Assembly: GCA_035691485.1 (NCBI GenBank)
Contig: DASSIZ010000111.1
Coordinates: forward strand, 1-63,870
Direction of reading: 5' to 3'
DNA from: Terriglobales bacterium
Lineage (GTDB): Bacteria > Acidobacteriota > Terriglobia > Terriglobales > Acidobacteriaceae
DNA length: 63,870 nucleotides
Position numbers and translations under genes: made by a program. The notes beneath the pieces are model-generated. The model was not told the origin of the DNA. It saw only the letters and a program-made list of their open reading frames with translations, and did not search any database. Positions 17,401 to 26,013 of the stretch are shown here, in pieces. Positions within the stretch are counted from its first letter, which is position 1. Each line of letters begins with the position of its first letter.

Positions 17401-18594
17401 CTAGCGGGCGCGCCGGAATTCGATGTTGCCGGACATGGTGCGCACGCGCAGCACCGGGCCGCCGCCATTCAGCGATCCCTGGGCGTAATAATTCGTGGGG
17501 CCATACTCGGCGCCGTCGGTGGTGATCTTCAGGTCCGGAAAGTCGGAGCGGATCTTGTGCCCGTTGGCCATGTCGAGCTCGGCCTTGACGGTGACCTTCG
17601 CCTGCGGGCCGAGGTACACAATGACGTCCCCCACCGATGTCTGCAAGGTGGAGTCGGTGCCGATGCCGAGGAATTCGGCGGTAATCGGTCCGGCGCCGGT
17701 TTCCGCGCGCGCACCCTGCATGAGCTTATAGAGCTCAATGCTGCCGCCGCCGGTGTTGGCGATGACGGGTCCGCGAGCCGACGTCAAACGAATGCTGCCG
17801 CCCCCGGTTTCCATGCGTGCGTTGCCGCTGACCTCGCCCACCTCGATGCTGCCCCCGCCAGTGGTAACGTGCAGCTCCGAGCCGCACTGTTGCACCTTCA
17901 CGTTGCCGCCGCCGGTGGTGAGCTTCACCGCGTCGGAAGCGCCCGTGAGCGCGATCCATCCGCCGCCGGTGCTGGCGCTCACCTTGCCTTTCGAGCCGTT
18001 GATCTTAATGTTGCCGCCGCCGGTGTTCACGGTGAGCGTGTTCGTCACATCGGCGACATCAATGCTGCCGCCCCCGGTGTTGGCGGTGACTTCACCGCCC
18101 AGGCCGGCAAGAGTGATATTCCCGCCGCCCGACTGCGCGGTCACGCGGCCGGACAAGTTGCGCAGGTTGAGGTTGCCGCCCTCGGTGCTGGCACGCACCT
18201 GCTGCAGCTCGCGCGGAACCTGGATGTGGAACTCCACCGAAAGGCGGCCATAGTGGCGGTCATTGACGCCCTCGATGGCAGCAACCTCACCGTGCTTCAT
18301 GGCGACGATACGGAAGCCGGCCAGGTCGCGGCGCGCATTCTCTTCCGAGCCGCCGTTGACGCGCTTGCGGATGGTATAGGTGACGTCCTTTTGCGATCCG
18401 CCTTGGACTTCAATGGAACCGGTATCGGTATTGACCCGCAGACTGCCCGGCGCCGGAATGGTGCCGGTGACCTCCTCGACCCAGCCGCCGCCGTCGCGCG
18501 TAATTCTGCTGTTGGAATTGCTGATCTGCGCGAACAGCGGCAGCGCGGCCATCGCCATCACCGCCAGCAGCGCGAATGTATGATTGCGTTTCAC
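17401..18594 (-). CDS. DUF4097 family beta-repeat protein, exported
   Basis: A 397-residue protein with a signal peptide (KRNHTFALLAVMAMAALPLFA) and a GTG start preceded by GGAGACGGAAG. It matches the DUF4097 adhesin-like family. Ten repeats of about 18-20 residues run from about residue 150 to 340, each centred on a TGGG[SN]I-type turn (NTGGGSIDV, STGGGWIAL, TTGGGNVKV). This predicts a right-handed beta-helix or stacked sheet in the periplasm or on the surface. Gene order places it under the ECF sigma factor. The family function is not established; a role in envelope structure or sensing is inference. Confidence 0.88.
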   Translation of the reverse strand: MKRNHTFALLAVMAMAALPLFAQISNSNSRITRDGGGWVEEVTGTIPAPGSLRVNTDTGSIEVQGGSQKDVTYTIRKRVNGGSEENARRDLAGFRIVAMKHGEVAAIEGVNDRHYGRLSVEFHIQVPRELQQVRASTEGGNLNLRNLSGRVTAQSGGGNITLAGLGGEVTANTGGGSIDVADVTNTLTVNTGGGNIKINGSKGKVSASTGGGWIALTGASDAVKLTTGGGNVKVQQCGSELHVTTGGGSIEVGEVSGNARMETGGGSIRLTSARGPVIANTGGGSIELYKLMQGARAETGAGPITAEFLGIGTDSTLQTSVGDVIVYLGPQAKVTVKAELDMANGHKIRSDFPDLKITTDGAEYGPTNYYAQGSLNGGGPVLRVRTMSGNIEFRRAR

Positions 18595-18653
18595 TTCCGT
18601 CTCCTATCTCCTCCACAAACATATTCCCGGTTCGACCAGGTCGCTCCGGTTTA

Positions 18654-19586
18654 TTAATCAATCTCCGGCAGGGAAGCCAGTACATGGCTGGCCTGCTGGC
18701 GGATGAACTCACTGCGGTCATTGGAAGCCAGTTTTTCCAGCACCACGCGTACGGCGCTGTCGGCGCGCACCGGCTGCAGGAAGCGCAAGGCTTCGGCGCG
18801 GACGCCGGGATTGCTGTCGTTTTGCAGCGCCTGTAACACCGCATCGCGCACGCTGGTGTCTTGCTGGACGTACGGGGCCAGCGATTCCAGTGCCTTTAGG
18901 CGCACGCCCGGGTTGCTGTCGTAGAGCAACGAGGCTTTCAGCGACTCGCGGAAACGCAACTCTTCCGGCTTTTGTGAAACCAGGTCCACCGCGTTCTGGC
19001 GCACGCCGGGGTTGTAATTGTTGCGGGCGGCAAACAGCAGCAATTGCTGGATACGCTGGTCGTTGAGCGAGCCCTCCGCCTTCTGCGGGACCGTGGTGTC
19101 GTACTTGATTTCCACCTTGTCGCTGCCCGGCACCTGGGTGATCTCGCTGATTCCTGCGATGGACGCTTCATTCGGGGAGGCGCTGTTGCCGCCGGGAAGC
19201 AGTTGCGCGCTTCCTGCCCGCGGGACCATGCGCCAGGCGGTCCCGATGCCGCCGGCGAATCCAAGGATGAGAAGGACCGCGGCAAGGGCGGGCGAGAACT
19301 TCATCTGCCGCAGCCAAAGCACAGGATCGAGGAAGCGCCAGCCGCGATTCTGCTCGGCGGTTTCCAGGGCTTCCTGCAAACGCATGCGCGAGGCGGCCAG
19401 CAGGTTGGGAGTGGGCTCCAGCTGCGGCATCTCCGACATGGTGGTGCGGAAGGCGCGCGCGCTCTCCAGTTCCGCGGCGCAGGCGCCGCAGCGGGCGACG
19501 TGCTGCTCCAGTTCGTAGCGGCTGTCGTCGGCCAGCTCGTCGTAAACGTACAGCGTGATGTTTCCCTTCACCCAATCGCAGTTCAT
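18654..19586 (-). CDS. anti-sigma factor, zinc-finger N-terminus and HEAT-like periplasmic domain
   Basis: A 310-residue membrane protein. Residues 1-45 form a putative zinc-binding anti-sigma domain with HVARCGACAAE (H-x3-C-x2-C) that should hold the sigma factor inactive. A membrane segment lies at about residues 98-118 (FSPALAAVLLILGFAGGIG). The remaining 190 residues carry HEAT-like repeats marked by NPGVRxxA, three times (NYNPGVRQNA, DSNPGVRLKA, DSNPGVRAEA). Such a sensor would be periplasmic. The ATG is four bases after the sigma stop codon, so translation is probably coupled. Confidence 0.88.
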   Translation of the reverse strand: MNCDWVKGNITLYVYDELADDSRYELEQHVARCGACAAELESARAFRTTMSEMPQLEPTPNLLAASRMRLQEALETAEQNRGWRFLDPVLWLRQMKFSPALAAVLLILGFAGGIGTAWRMVPRAGSAQLLPGGNSASPNEASIAGISEITQVPGSDKVEIKYDTTVPQKAEGSLNDQRIQQLLLFAARNNYNPGVRQNAVDLVSQKPEELRFRESLKASLLYDSNPGVRLKALESLAPYVQQDTSVRDAVLQALQNDSNPGVRAEALRFLQPVRADSAVRVVLEKLASNDRSEFIRQQASHVLASLPEID

Positions 19587-19590
19587 GACG

Positions 19591-20283
19591 TCATCTCATT
19601 TCCGCCAGGGACGCGCGCAGCTTCTGCGTAGCCCGGAACAACGTGTTCTTGGCTGTCTCCTCGGTGGTGTTCAGCATTTCACCGATGGTGCGCAGCTTGA
19701 GTCCCTGGTAATGCTTCAATTCAAAAACCATTCGCTCCCGGCCCGAAAGCTTGCCCAGGGCGGTGTTGATGCTCTTTCCCAGCTCGCGGCGCATCAGGTC
19801 GTGCTCCGGGTTGCTGTGCGCGCGATCGTCGGCAACCTGGTCGATAATGCTGAATTCTTCGCCGTCGGAATCGGACACCACGGGAGCGTCTTCCTTGCGA
19901 ACCTGTTTCTTGCGCAGGTGGTCGAGGCAGAGATTGGTCACGATGCGATACAGCCAGGTGTAGAAGGAGCACTCGAAGCGGAACTTGGCCACCGAGCGGT
20001 ACGCTTTGAGGAAGGCTTCCTGGTAGATGTCCTGCGCGTCAGATTCCGAACCGGTCAAGTGCAATGCCAGGCGAAGCACCGCCTGGTCATACTGCCGGAC
20101 CAGCTCTTCGAAAGCGCGGCTGTTGCCCGCCTGCGCTTCCCGGATCAGGACCGTATCGTCCACGCGCCGGATGCCACCCGATGCCATACGCCCCCGACTC
20201 GACGATGAATCGTTTGGACGAGCCTGTTCCATGCGTTTCAGCTCACCGCCCGGAAATGGGATCGCCGCCGCCTCGGCCGGCAT
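19591..20283 (-). CDS. ECF-type RNA polymerase sigma factor (RpoE-like)
   Basis: A 230-residue sigma-70 family ECF factor. Sigma-2 contains AFEELVRQYDQAVLRLAL and DAQDIYQEAFLKAYRSVAKFRFECSFYTWLYRIVTNLCLD, and sigma-4 contains LSGRERMVFELKHYQGLKLRTIGEML with EETAKNTLFRATQKLR. The ATG at 20283 has GGAG eight bases upstream and begins MPAEAAAIPFPGGEL; the open frame reaches 20355. It is the first gene of the sigma, anti-sigma, DUF4097, PDZ operon and may control its own transcription (inference). Confidence 0.94.
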   Translation of the reverse strand: MPAEAAAIPFPGGELKRMEQARPNDSSSSRGRMASGGIRRVDDTVLIREAQAGNSRAFEELVRQYDQAVLRLALHLTGSESDAQDIYQEAFLKAYRSVAKFRFECSFYTWLYRIVTNLCLDHLRKKQVRKEDAPVVSDSDGEEFSIIDQVADDRAHSNPEHDLMRRELGKSINTALGKLSGRERMVFELKHYQGLKLRTIGEMLNTTEETAKNTLFRATQKLRASLAEMR

Positions 20284-20490
20284 GGTATTTGCTCCACGTC
20301 CGCTCCGCTCTGCACTGGCTGACTGCCCAGTACGGCTTTTTACAATCGGAGCCAATCAATTCACTGCCAATGCTTTGGACGTGGCAGGGGCCGAATGGTG
20401 AGCAGCAAACCGAGCCCGGCTCCGTAGTTCGGCGCCGCGTTGTGACGGTTCCAGGCACTTGACTCCGGAGCCCATGAAACAACTGAAAAC

Positions 20491-20519
20491 AAACGAATAA
20501 GCAGGGCACTTGGCCCTGC
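20491..20519 (-). terminator. terminator of the rpsF-rpsR-rplI operon
   Basis: On the minus strand a perfect 7-bp stem GCAGGGC/GCCCTGC with a 5-base loop is followed by TTATTCGTTT. It lies 26 bases past the rplI stop codon. Confidence 0.7.
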
Positions 20520-20545
20520 TTGGTGAAATTCCGGCGAGCTCGATC

Positions 20546-21001
20546 TTACTGCTCTTCGGCTTCCTTGTGGACTTCGACCTTGACCTGCGCGGTCACGTCC
20601 CTGAACAGGCGCACCGGAACCTTGAACTCTCCGACCGTCTTGATGGGCTCGTCCAGGTGGATCTTGCGGCGATCGATGTTAAAGCCCTTCTTGTCCAGTT
20701 CCGCGGCCACGTCGCTGGAGGTCACCGAGCCGAACAACTGCTCGTGCTCGCCGGAGCGGCGATGAAAAGTTATGGTGACGCCTGACAGTTGCCCGGCCAG
20801 CGCTTCCGCATCTGATTTGTCCTTCTGCATGCGGCGGACCGCAGCGGCCTTCATTTGCTCGATGACTGTCTTATTGGCCGCGGTCGCTTCAATCGCGAGC
20901 TTCTTGGGCAACAGAAAATTGCGCCCGTATCCTTCGGCCACCCTGACCACGTCGCCGCGCGAGCCCAGCTTGGGCACGTCTTCTTTCAGAATCACTTCCA
21001 T
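20546..21001 (-). CDS. rplI: 50S ribosomal protein L9
   Basis: A 151-residue L9, which binds 23S rRNA near the L1 side of the large subunit. It begins MEVILKEDVPKLGSRGDVVRVAEGYGRNFLLPKKLA, the conserved N-terminal domain, followed by a long helix and a C-terminal domain with GSVTSSDVAAEL. Length is normal. It is last in the S6-S18-L9 operon and a dispersed repeat separates it from rpsR. Confidence 0.98.
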   Translation of the reverse strand: MEVILKEDVPKLGSRGDVVRVAEGYGRNFLLPKKLAIEATAANKTVIEQMKAAAVRRMQKDKSDAEALAGQLSGVTITFHRRSGEHEQLFGSVTSSDVAAELDKKGFNIDRRKIHLDEPIKTVGEFKVPVRLFRDVTAQVKVEVHKEAEEQ

Positions 21002-21012
21002 GTTATGTCTCC

Positions 21013-21076
21013 GTGTAGCGACGGAATTGATTCCGTCGAGTTACTGGCTGTGACCGGCGGAATCAATTCCGCCGCT
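21013..21076. repeat. dispersed palindromic intergenic repeat, copy 1
   Basis: About 64 bases: TAGCGACGGAATTGATTCCG, then TCGAGTTACTGGCTGTGACC, then GGCGGAATCAATTCCGCCGC. Two palindromes (GACGGAATTGATTCCGTC and GGCGGAATCAATTCCGCC) flank a TTACTGGCTG spacer. About 80% or more identical to 22025-22087. It sits between rplI and rpsR. Confidence 0.75.
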
Positions 21077-21082
21077 CCACCA

Positions 21083-21451
21083 CTACGCTCTTCCCGCGAA
21101 CGGCAGCAGGGCGATGTTTCGTGCCTGCTTGATGGCGGTGGAAAGCCGGCGCTGGTGGGGAGTGCAAACCCCGGTCAGGCGCCGCGGCACGATCTTCCCA
21201 CTCTCGGCCACGAACTGCGCCAGCAGCCGCACGTCCTTGTAATTGATGGAGTCGATTTTTTCGACACAAAATTTGCAAACCTTCTTGCGGCGGAAATACT
21301 TGCGGCCGCCCTCGCGGGATCCGCCGGGTCGCTGTGGGCGCGGTCCGCGCGGACCGGCGCCAGGGCCGGAGCTCTGCGTCGGCGCAGCGCTCGCGGTCTC
21401 GCCGCCATTGGCTCCTGCGGGAGCTGCGGTACGGGTAGTTTCGTCTGCCAT
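21083..21451 (-). CDS. rpsR: 30S ribosomal protein S18, with N-terminal extension
   Basis: A 122-residue S18, which binds S6 and the platform of the small subunit. The conserved core spans about residues 50-122 ([55 protein letters not shown]). The first 50 residues are an Ala/Gly/Pro/Arg-rich extension not seen in the usual 75-residue protein. The Cys residues CKFC and the later Cys fit the zinc-binding form. It lies between rpsF and rplI on the same strand. Confidence 0.97.
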   Translation of the reverse strand: MADETTRTAAPAGANGGETASAAPTQSSGPGAGPRGPRPQRPGGSREGGRKYFRRKKVCKFCVEKIDSINYKDVRLLAQFVAESGKIVPRRLTGVCTPHQRRLSTAIKQARNIALLPFAGRA

Positions 21452-21560
21452 GAGTCCTCTCTAAAAAATGTTCCCAGTTTCATCTTTCAAGCTTTCACGT
21501 CACCGCGTTACCGGGCCCAACTTCACCTCGTGAAACGCGAAACGCAAAACTTGAAACGGG

Positions 21561-21965
21561 TTAAACCGCTGCCGGCGCTGCTTCGCTGCCGGCGTCGGCG
21601 GCTTCGGCCGCGGGAGCGGGTTTCGCCTTGACGCGTGCATCGCGCAGGGCCTTGATCTTGTTCAGCCGCTTCTGCTCTTCGTCAATCCGCACAGTGATGA
21701 ACTTGATCACCTGCTCGGTGACACGCAGGCGGCGTTCCAACTCGCGCACCACCTGCCCGGTGCCTTCAATGGTGAACAGCACGTACATGCCGTCCTGGAA
21801 ACCGCGCACCATGTAGGCCAGGCGGCGCTTGCCCATGCGCTCGGCATTTTTCAGCGTGCCCCCGGCGGTGCTCACCTGCGATTCCAACGTGGAAATCAAC
21901 CGGTCCAGCTCTTCGTCCACCACGTCCGGGCGGACAATAAACATCAATTCATAAGTGCGTTCCAT
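21561..21965 (-). CDS. rpsF: 30S ribosomal protein S6
   Basis: A 134-residue S6 beginning MERTYELMFIVRPDV, with WGKRR-like GKRRLAYMVRGFQDGMYVLF, which is the S6 core. The last 25 residues are an Ala/Lys/Pro tail (KAKPAPAAEAADAG). It leads the rpsF-rpsR-rplI group. The upstream gene pth is on the same strand across a repeat-filled 127-base gap. Confidence 0.97.
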   Translation of the reverse strand: MERTYELMFIVRPDVVDEELDRLISTLESQVSTAGGTLKNAERMGKRRLAYMVRGFQDGMYVLFTIEGTGQVVRELERRLRVTEQVIKFITVRIDEEQKRLNKIKALRDARVKAKPAPAAEAADAGSEAAPAAV

Positions 21966-22024
21966 TTTCTTCTCCTGCTGAAGCTGTTAGCGATCAGCTT
22001 TCAGCTCTCAGCAAAGCCTGAATT

Positions 22025-22087
22025 GCGTGGCGACGGGGCTTATTCCGTCCAATTACTGGCTGCGACGGCGGAATGAATTCCGCCGCT
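22025..22087. repeat. dispersed palindromic intergenic repeat, copy 2
   Basis: GCGTGGCGACGGGGCTTATT, then CCGTCCAATTACTGGCTGCG, then ACGGCGGAATGAATTCCGCC. Same order of palindrome, TTACTGGCTG and palindrome as copy 1, with a few substitutions and one missing base. It lies between pth and rpsF. Confidence 0.75.
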
Positions 22088-22092
22088 ATCGA

Positions 22093-22683
22093 TCACTCTT
22101 CGTCTGCCGCTCCGCCAGCCTTCCGGTTAAAGCGGGTCATCGCCGCCGCCGGGCTTTCGGTGAAAATCACCTTCACTGCTTCAACAGCAGCATCCAGTTC
22201 CTGGTCCACCACCTCGTACTGCGACTTCTTCAACTGCGACAGCACGTACTTGGCGCCGTCGCCCACCTTAAAGTCGGGCCCGATTCCGAGCCGGACGCGC
22301 AGAAAATCCTGTGTGCCCAGCGCGTTCACCACCGACTCGAGCCCGTTGTGTCCCGCCGTTCCGCCGCGCTCGCGGATTCGGATGGTGCCCCAGGGCAAGT
22401 CGAGCTCGTCATAAATCACCACCAGGTCGCGGACCGGATCAATTTCCAACTCGCCAACCAGATCGCGCACCGCCAGCCCGCTCAAGTTCATGTACGTCTC
22501 GGGCTTGGCCAGCACCACTTCTTCCGCACCGATGCGCGCTTTGCCGGTCATGGCCTGGCAGCGACGATTGTTAAGCTCGGCCCCGTACTGCTCGGCGATG
22601 CGGTCCACCGCCAGGAACCCGAGGTTGTGCGGCGTGAATTGGTACTCGATGCCGGGATTTCCAAGTCCGACGACGAGCTTCAT
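22093..22683 (-). CDS. pth: peptidyl-tRNA hydrolase
   Basis: Pth releases tRNA from peptidyl-tRNA that drops off ribosomes. The 196-residue protein begins MKLVVGLGNPGIEYQFTPHNLG, with the catalytic His and Asn region, then KPETYMNLSGLAV, DELDLPWGTIRIRERGGTAGHNGLESV. All conserved residues are present. It is followed by rpsF and preceded by rplY. Confidence 0.97.
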   Translation of the reverse strand: MKLVVGLGNPGIEYQFTPHNLGFLAVDRIAEQYGAELNNRRCQAMTGKARIGAEEVVLAKPETYMNLSGLAVRDLVGELEIDPVRDLVVIYDELDLPWGTIRIRERGGTAGHNGLESVVNALGTQDFLRVRLGIGPDFKVGDGAKYVLSQLKKSQYEVVDQELDAAVEAVKVIFTESPAAAMTRFNRKAGGAADEE

Positions 22684-22766
22684 GCCGTGCCAGGTTTCAC
22701 GTTTCAGGTTTCCGTTTCACGAGCCAAGCCCGGCAACGTGCCACGTGAAACCTTGCAACGTGAAAC

Positions 22767-23504
22767 TTATTTCTTCTCCTTCTTCTCGGCCTTCTCGGGC
22801 TTTTCCGCCTTTTCGGGAGCAGCCTCGGCGCCTTCCTCGGCTGTTTCCTGTTTGCCCTTCTTGATGACCTCGGGCTCGGCCGGGACGGCGGCAGCTTCGG
22901 CAGCGGCCGCTTCCGGGGTGGGCGCAACTTCTTCCTTCACCGAGGTGACGTGCGCCACGACCTGCTCGGCCGGAGTAAGGACCTTCACCTTGCTCCGGTC
23001 CAGCGGCAGATCGGAGACGCGCAGCGACTGGCCGAATACCAGGTGGCTGACGTCAGCATCGACGTGGCTCGGGATGTCGCCCGGCAGGCACTCGACTTCC
23101 ACCTCGCGCAGCACGTGATCCAGGATTCCGCCCTGCTGCTTCACGCCGGCGGCCTCGCCCTTGAGCATGATCGGCACTGCCACCTTCAGCCGCTGGTCCA
23201 TGGCAATACGCTTCAGGTCGAGGTGGAGCAGCGCGCCTTTGATGGGCTCGTACTGCCAGTCGACGATCATCGCCTTGGTACGCTCGCCATCGAGCTGCAA
23301 ATCAAAAATCGTGTTGTGACCCGACTCCGAGTGCAGGATGCGCGAGACCTGCTTGGGATCGAGGCTGACCGAGACCGGCTGCTTGCCCGCGCCGTACACT
23401 ACGGCGGGAACTTTGCCCTGCTTGCGCACCCGCCGGGCCACGTTCTTGCTGCCGGCCTCGCGCGGCTGCGCTTCTACGAGTTTTTCCATTTCTGTCGTTG
23501 CCAT
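22767..23504 (-). CDS. rplY: 50S ribosomal protein L25/general stress protein Ctc
   Basis: A 245-residue protein of the long (Ctc) L25 type, which binds 5S rRNA. The L25 domain spans about 5-95 (RREAGSKNVARRVRKQGKVPAVVYG-like start, then GHNTIFDLQLDGERTKAMIVDWQYEPIKGALLHLDL-like region). The TL5/C-terminal domain spans about 95-185 (CLPGDIPSHVDADVSHL). The last 60 residues are an acidic/basic low-complexity tail rich in EKAEKPEK repeats. prs is upstream. Confidence 0.95.
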   Translation of the reverse strand: MATTEMEKLVEAQPREAGSKNVARRVRKQGKVPAVVYGAGKQPVSVSLDPKQVSRILHSESGHNTIFDLQLDGERTKAMIVDWQYEPIKGALLHLDLKRIAMDQRLKVAVPIMLKGEAAGVKQQGGILDHVLREVEVECLPGDIPSHVDADVSHLVFGQSLRVSDLPLDRSKVKVLTPAEQVVAHVTSVKEEVAPTPEAAAAEAAAVPAEPEVIKKGKQETAEEGAEAAPEKAEKPEKAEKKEKK

Positions 23505-23591
23505 AATTAGAACCTTGACTGTCTTTCAGTCTCCTCGCCGGTCAGTCACGAGCGCTACCACGAATCGACTGACAGACGGATCGACTTTGGG

Positions 23592-24695
23592 TTAAGCAAA
23601 CAACTTGCTGACCGAGGTTTCCTCGTGGATGGAGCGGATCGCGGTGGCGATCAGCCCGGCGACGGAGAGTACCTTGATCTTGGGTTCGTTGCGCGCCGCT
23701 TCACTGAGCGGAATGGTGTTGGTTACCACCACCTGCTCCAGCGGCGACTTGGAAATCCTTTCGATGGCAGGACCGGAAAGGACCGGATGCGTAGCGCAGG
23801 CCACCACCTTGCGGGCGCCGCTCTCGATCAGCGCGTTCGCGGTCTTCACCAGCGTGCCGGCGGTGTCGATGATGTCGTCGAGGATGAGGCAAGTGCGGCC
23901 GTGGACGTCGCCAATCACGTGCATCACCTCGGTCACGTCCATCTCGACGCGGCGCTTATCGACGATGGCCAGCGCCGAATCCATCTTCTTGGCAAAAAAT
24001 CTGGCGCGTTCCACGCCGCCTGCGTCCGGAGAAACCACGGTCAGGTCGGGAAACGCCCGCTCCTTGAAATAACCGACCAGCACCGGAGAAGCGAACAGGT
24101 GGTCCACCGGAATATTGAAGAAGCCCTGAATCTGGGGCGCGTGCAAGTCCACGATTAAAGCGCGATCGGCGCCTGCCGTGGTCAGCAGGTCGGCGACGAG
24201 CTTGGAGCTAATGGGCGAGCGCGGCTTGTCCTTGCGGTCCTGGCGGGCGTAACCGTAGTAAGGAATCACGGGCGTGATGCGGCGGGCGGAGGCGCGCTTG
24301 AGGGCGTCGGTCATCAGCAGCAATTCCATCAGGTGCGAATCCACCGGGTGGCAGGTGGGCTGCAAGACGAAGACGTCGGCGCCGCGCACGTTCTCCAGGA
24401 TCTGCACGTAGTGCTCACCGTCGGAGAAACGCGTGATATGCGTCTGCCCGCGCGGGATCCCGAGGTTGGCGCAGATCTCGTCGGCCAGCGCCGGATTGGC
24501 GGTGCCGCAGAAGATTTTCAACTTGTCGTCGGTGCGCGCGCGCTGCGGCTTGCGCTCCTTCGCCTGCGTACCGGGATCCTTCTGTGCTTGTGTCGTCGTC
24601 GTAGCCACCGTCGTTGTTGCCATAGCGTTGCTCGCTGCGGTGCGGACCTCAGTGGAATCGACTGCCGGGCTCTGTTTTTGTGCCGCGTAACTCAA
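23592..24695 (-). CDS. prs: ribose-phosphate pyrophosphokinase
   Basis: Prs makes PRPP from ribose 5-phosphate and ATP. In the 367-residue protein the catalytic core starts at about residue 58 ([17 protein letters not shown]) with [59 protein letters not shown] and the PRPP loop [12 protein letters not shown]. The first 57 residues are a Thr/Gln/Lys-rich extension ([12 protein letters not shown] at about 25-36); an in-frame ATG at residue 25 would shorten but not remove it. tRNA-Gln lies just upstream. Confidence 0.95.
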   Translation of the reverse strand: MSYAAQKQSPAVDSTEVRTAASNAMATTTVATTTTQAQKDPGTQAKERKPQRARTDDKLKIFCGTANPALADEICANLGIPRGQTHITRFSDGEHYVQILENVRGADVFVLQPTCHPVDSHLMELLLMTDALKRASARRITPVIPYYGYARQDRKDKPRSPISSKLVADLLTTAGADRALIVDLHAPQIQGFFNIPVDHLFASPVLVGYFKERAFPDLTVVSPDAGGVERARFFAKKMDSALAIVDKRRVEMDVTEVMHVIGDVHGRTCLILDDIIDTAGTLVKTANALIESGARKVVACATHPVLSGPAIERISKSPLEQVVVTNTIPLSEAARNEPKIKVLSVAGLIATAIRSIHEETSVSKLFA

Positions 24696-24777
24696 GTTCG
24701 TTGTTCTCGGCTATCCAATGTCGGTTCTGCGCAACCTCGGCGATCGAAAACCGAAAACCGATCACCGACAACCGTGT

Positions 24778-24851
24778 TGGCTGGGCGGCCAGGATTCGAA
24801 CCTGGACAAAGTGCTCCAAAGGCACTTGACCTACCATTAGTCGACCGCCCA
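24778..24851 (-). tRNA. tRNA-Gln (anticodon UUG)
   Basis: Read on the minus strand: 7-bp acceptor stem TGGGCGG/CCGCCCA, D-stem GAC/GTC, anticodon stem AGTGC/GCACT with loop CTTTGGA (anticodon TTG at loop positions 3-5), T-arm CCAGG TTCGAAT CCTGG, discriminator G and an encoded CCA. All stems pair. It lies between ispE and prs on the same strand, 74 bases including CCA. Confidence 0.97.
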
Positions 24852-24930
24852 ATCCCATTTGGCAATTTTGTAACCTGGTAATTGAGTAATCTTTTTCTGG
24901 GTTCCTAAACCCTGCCTTCGCAATTACCAA

Positions 24931-25911
24931 TTACTTACTTACCGAAATTACCAAATTCTTCCAGTACTGCTCGCGGCTGAGCGAATTCGTCGCCCGCGCC
25001 TCGATACCTTGTGTCTTCAAGGCGCCTGCGGCTTTTTCCGCCGCCTCCGCCGTGTCAAAAATCCCGTACAAGGCGGAGCCGGAACCCGACAAGGAGGCGT
25101 ACCTTGCGCCTTCGCGCTCCAGGACACGTTTTACCTCGCGCAGTTCGGGATACTGAGGAAAGACGACTCGTTCAAAGTCGTTTTCGATCCCGGCACGGAC
25201 GAGGTCGAGAAGCGGTGTCTCGGCCCGGTCCCTGTCCTTGACAGGAACACCGGATAAGGAACCCGCCAGCCACGCAAACATCGAGCGGCTGAACACGTCA
25301 ATTCTACTGGCCGAAGCGGCGGGCGTCAACGCGGTCCGCTCGTTAGCGGTTAAAGAATCCCAGTCGGCGAAAGCTTTGGGCGTCGAAATCCCGACGTTCG
25401 GAGTCGCGACCACCAGGTGCATGAGCGGCGGTTCGGCGAGCGGAAAGACCTGTTCACCGTGCCCCAGGCCGAGCACGGCGCCGCCAATCAGGAAAAGCGG
25501 CACGTCGCTGCCGGTCTCGACGGCAATCGAAAGCTTGTCCTCCGCGGGAAGCGGCTTCCCAAGTTCGCGCTCCAGGGCGAGCATGGTAGCGACCGCGTTG
25601 GAGGAGCCGGCGCCCAGGCCGCCTTGCACGGGAAGGTTTTTTTCAATCTGGATGACCACCCGCCGGCGCTGCTTGAGCGCCCTGAGGACGCGTTCGGCAA
25701 CCCGCCAGCAGGTATTGCTCTCATCCTGCGGCACCTGCGGGTTCTTGCAACGAATTTCGATGCCGGTCCCGGCGGAGGCGGTGACGCGGACCACGTCGTG
25801 CATGTCGATGGTCCGATAAATCGTGCTCAACTGGTGAAAACCATCAGCGCGCGCGGTTCCGATATAGAGGCCGACATTGATTTTCGCGTAAGCGCGGACA
25901 GAGCTGGGCAT
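24931..25911 (-). CDS. ispE: 4-diphosphocytidyl-2-C-methyl-D-erythritol kinase
   Basis: IspE phosphorylates CDP-methylerythritol in the non-mevalonate isoprenoid pathway. The 326-residue GHMP kinase has AYAKINVGLYIGTARADGFH at the N-terminus, the ATP loop PVQGGLGAGSSNAVATML and the C-terminal SLSGSGSALYGIF. Slightly longer than the usual 285-300. It is the first gene of the minus-strand run that continues with tRNA-Gln and prs. Confidence 0.96.
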   Translation of the reverse strand: MPSSVRAYAKINVGLYIGTARADGFHQLSTIYRTIDMHDVVRVTASAGTGIEIRCKNPQVPQDESNTCWRVAERVLRALKQRRRVVIQIEKNLPVQGGLGAGSSNAVATMLALERELGKPLPAEDKLSIAVETGSDVPLFLIGGAVLGLGHGEQVFPLAEPPLMHLVVATPNVGISTPKAFADWDSLTANERTALTPAASASRIDVFSRSMFAWLAGSLSGVPVKDRDRAETPLLDLVRAGIENDFERVVFPQYPELREVKRVLEREGARYASLSGSGSALYGIFDTAEAAEKAAGALKTQGIEARATNSLSREQYWKNLVISVSK

Positions 25912-26013
25912 GGGGAGCGGTAATTGTAATGGATTGCGGAATTGCGCAGGTGGTACGCGGCTGCACTTCCGCTTTCGCAGGAACTAAAAAGCCAACCAAG
26001 CTTGCGTTGCAGC

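Noticed and set aside
17740-18200. Regularly spaced repeats resembling a CRISPR array
   Set aside because: They are the GGTGTT/CCGCCGCC-type codons of the TGGG repeats in the DUF4097 protein, with about 54-60 base periods and no conserved repeat/spacer structure.
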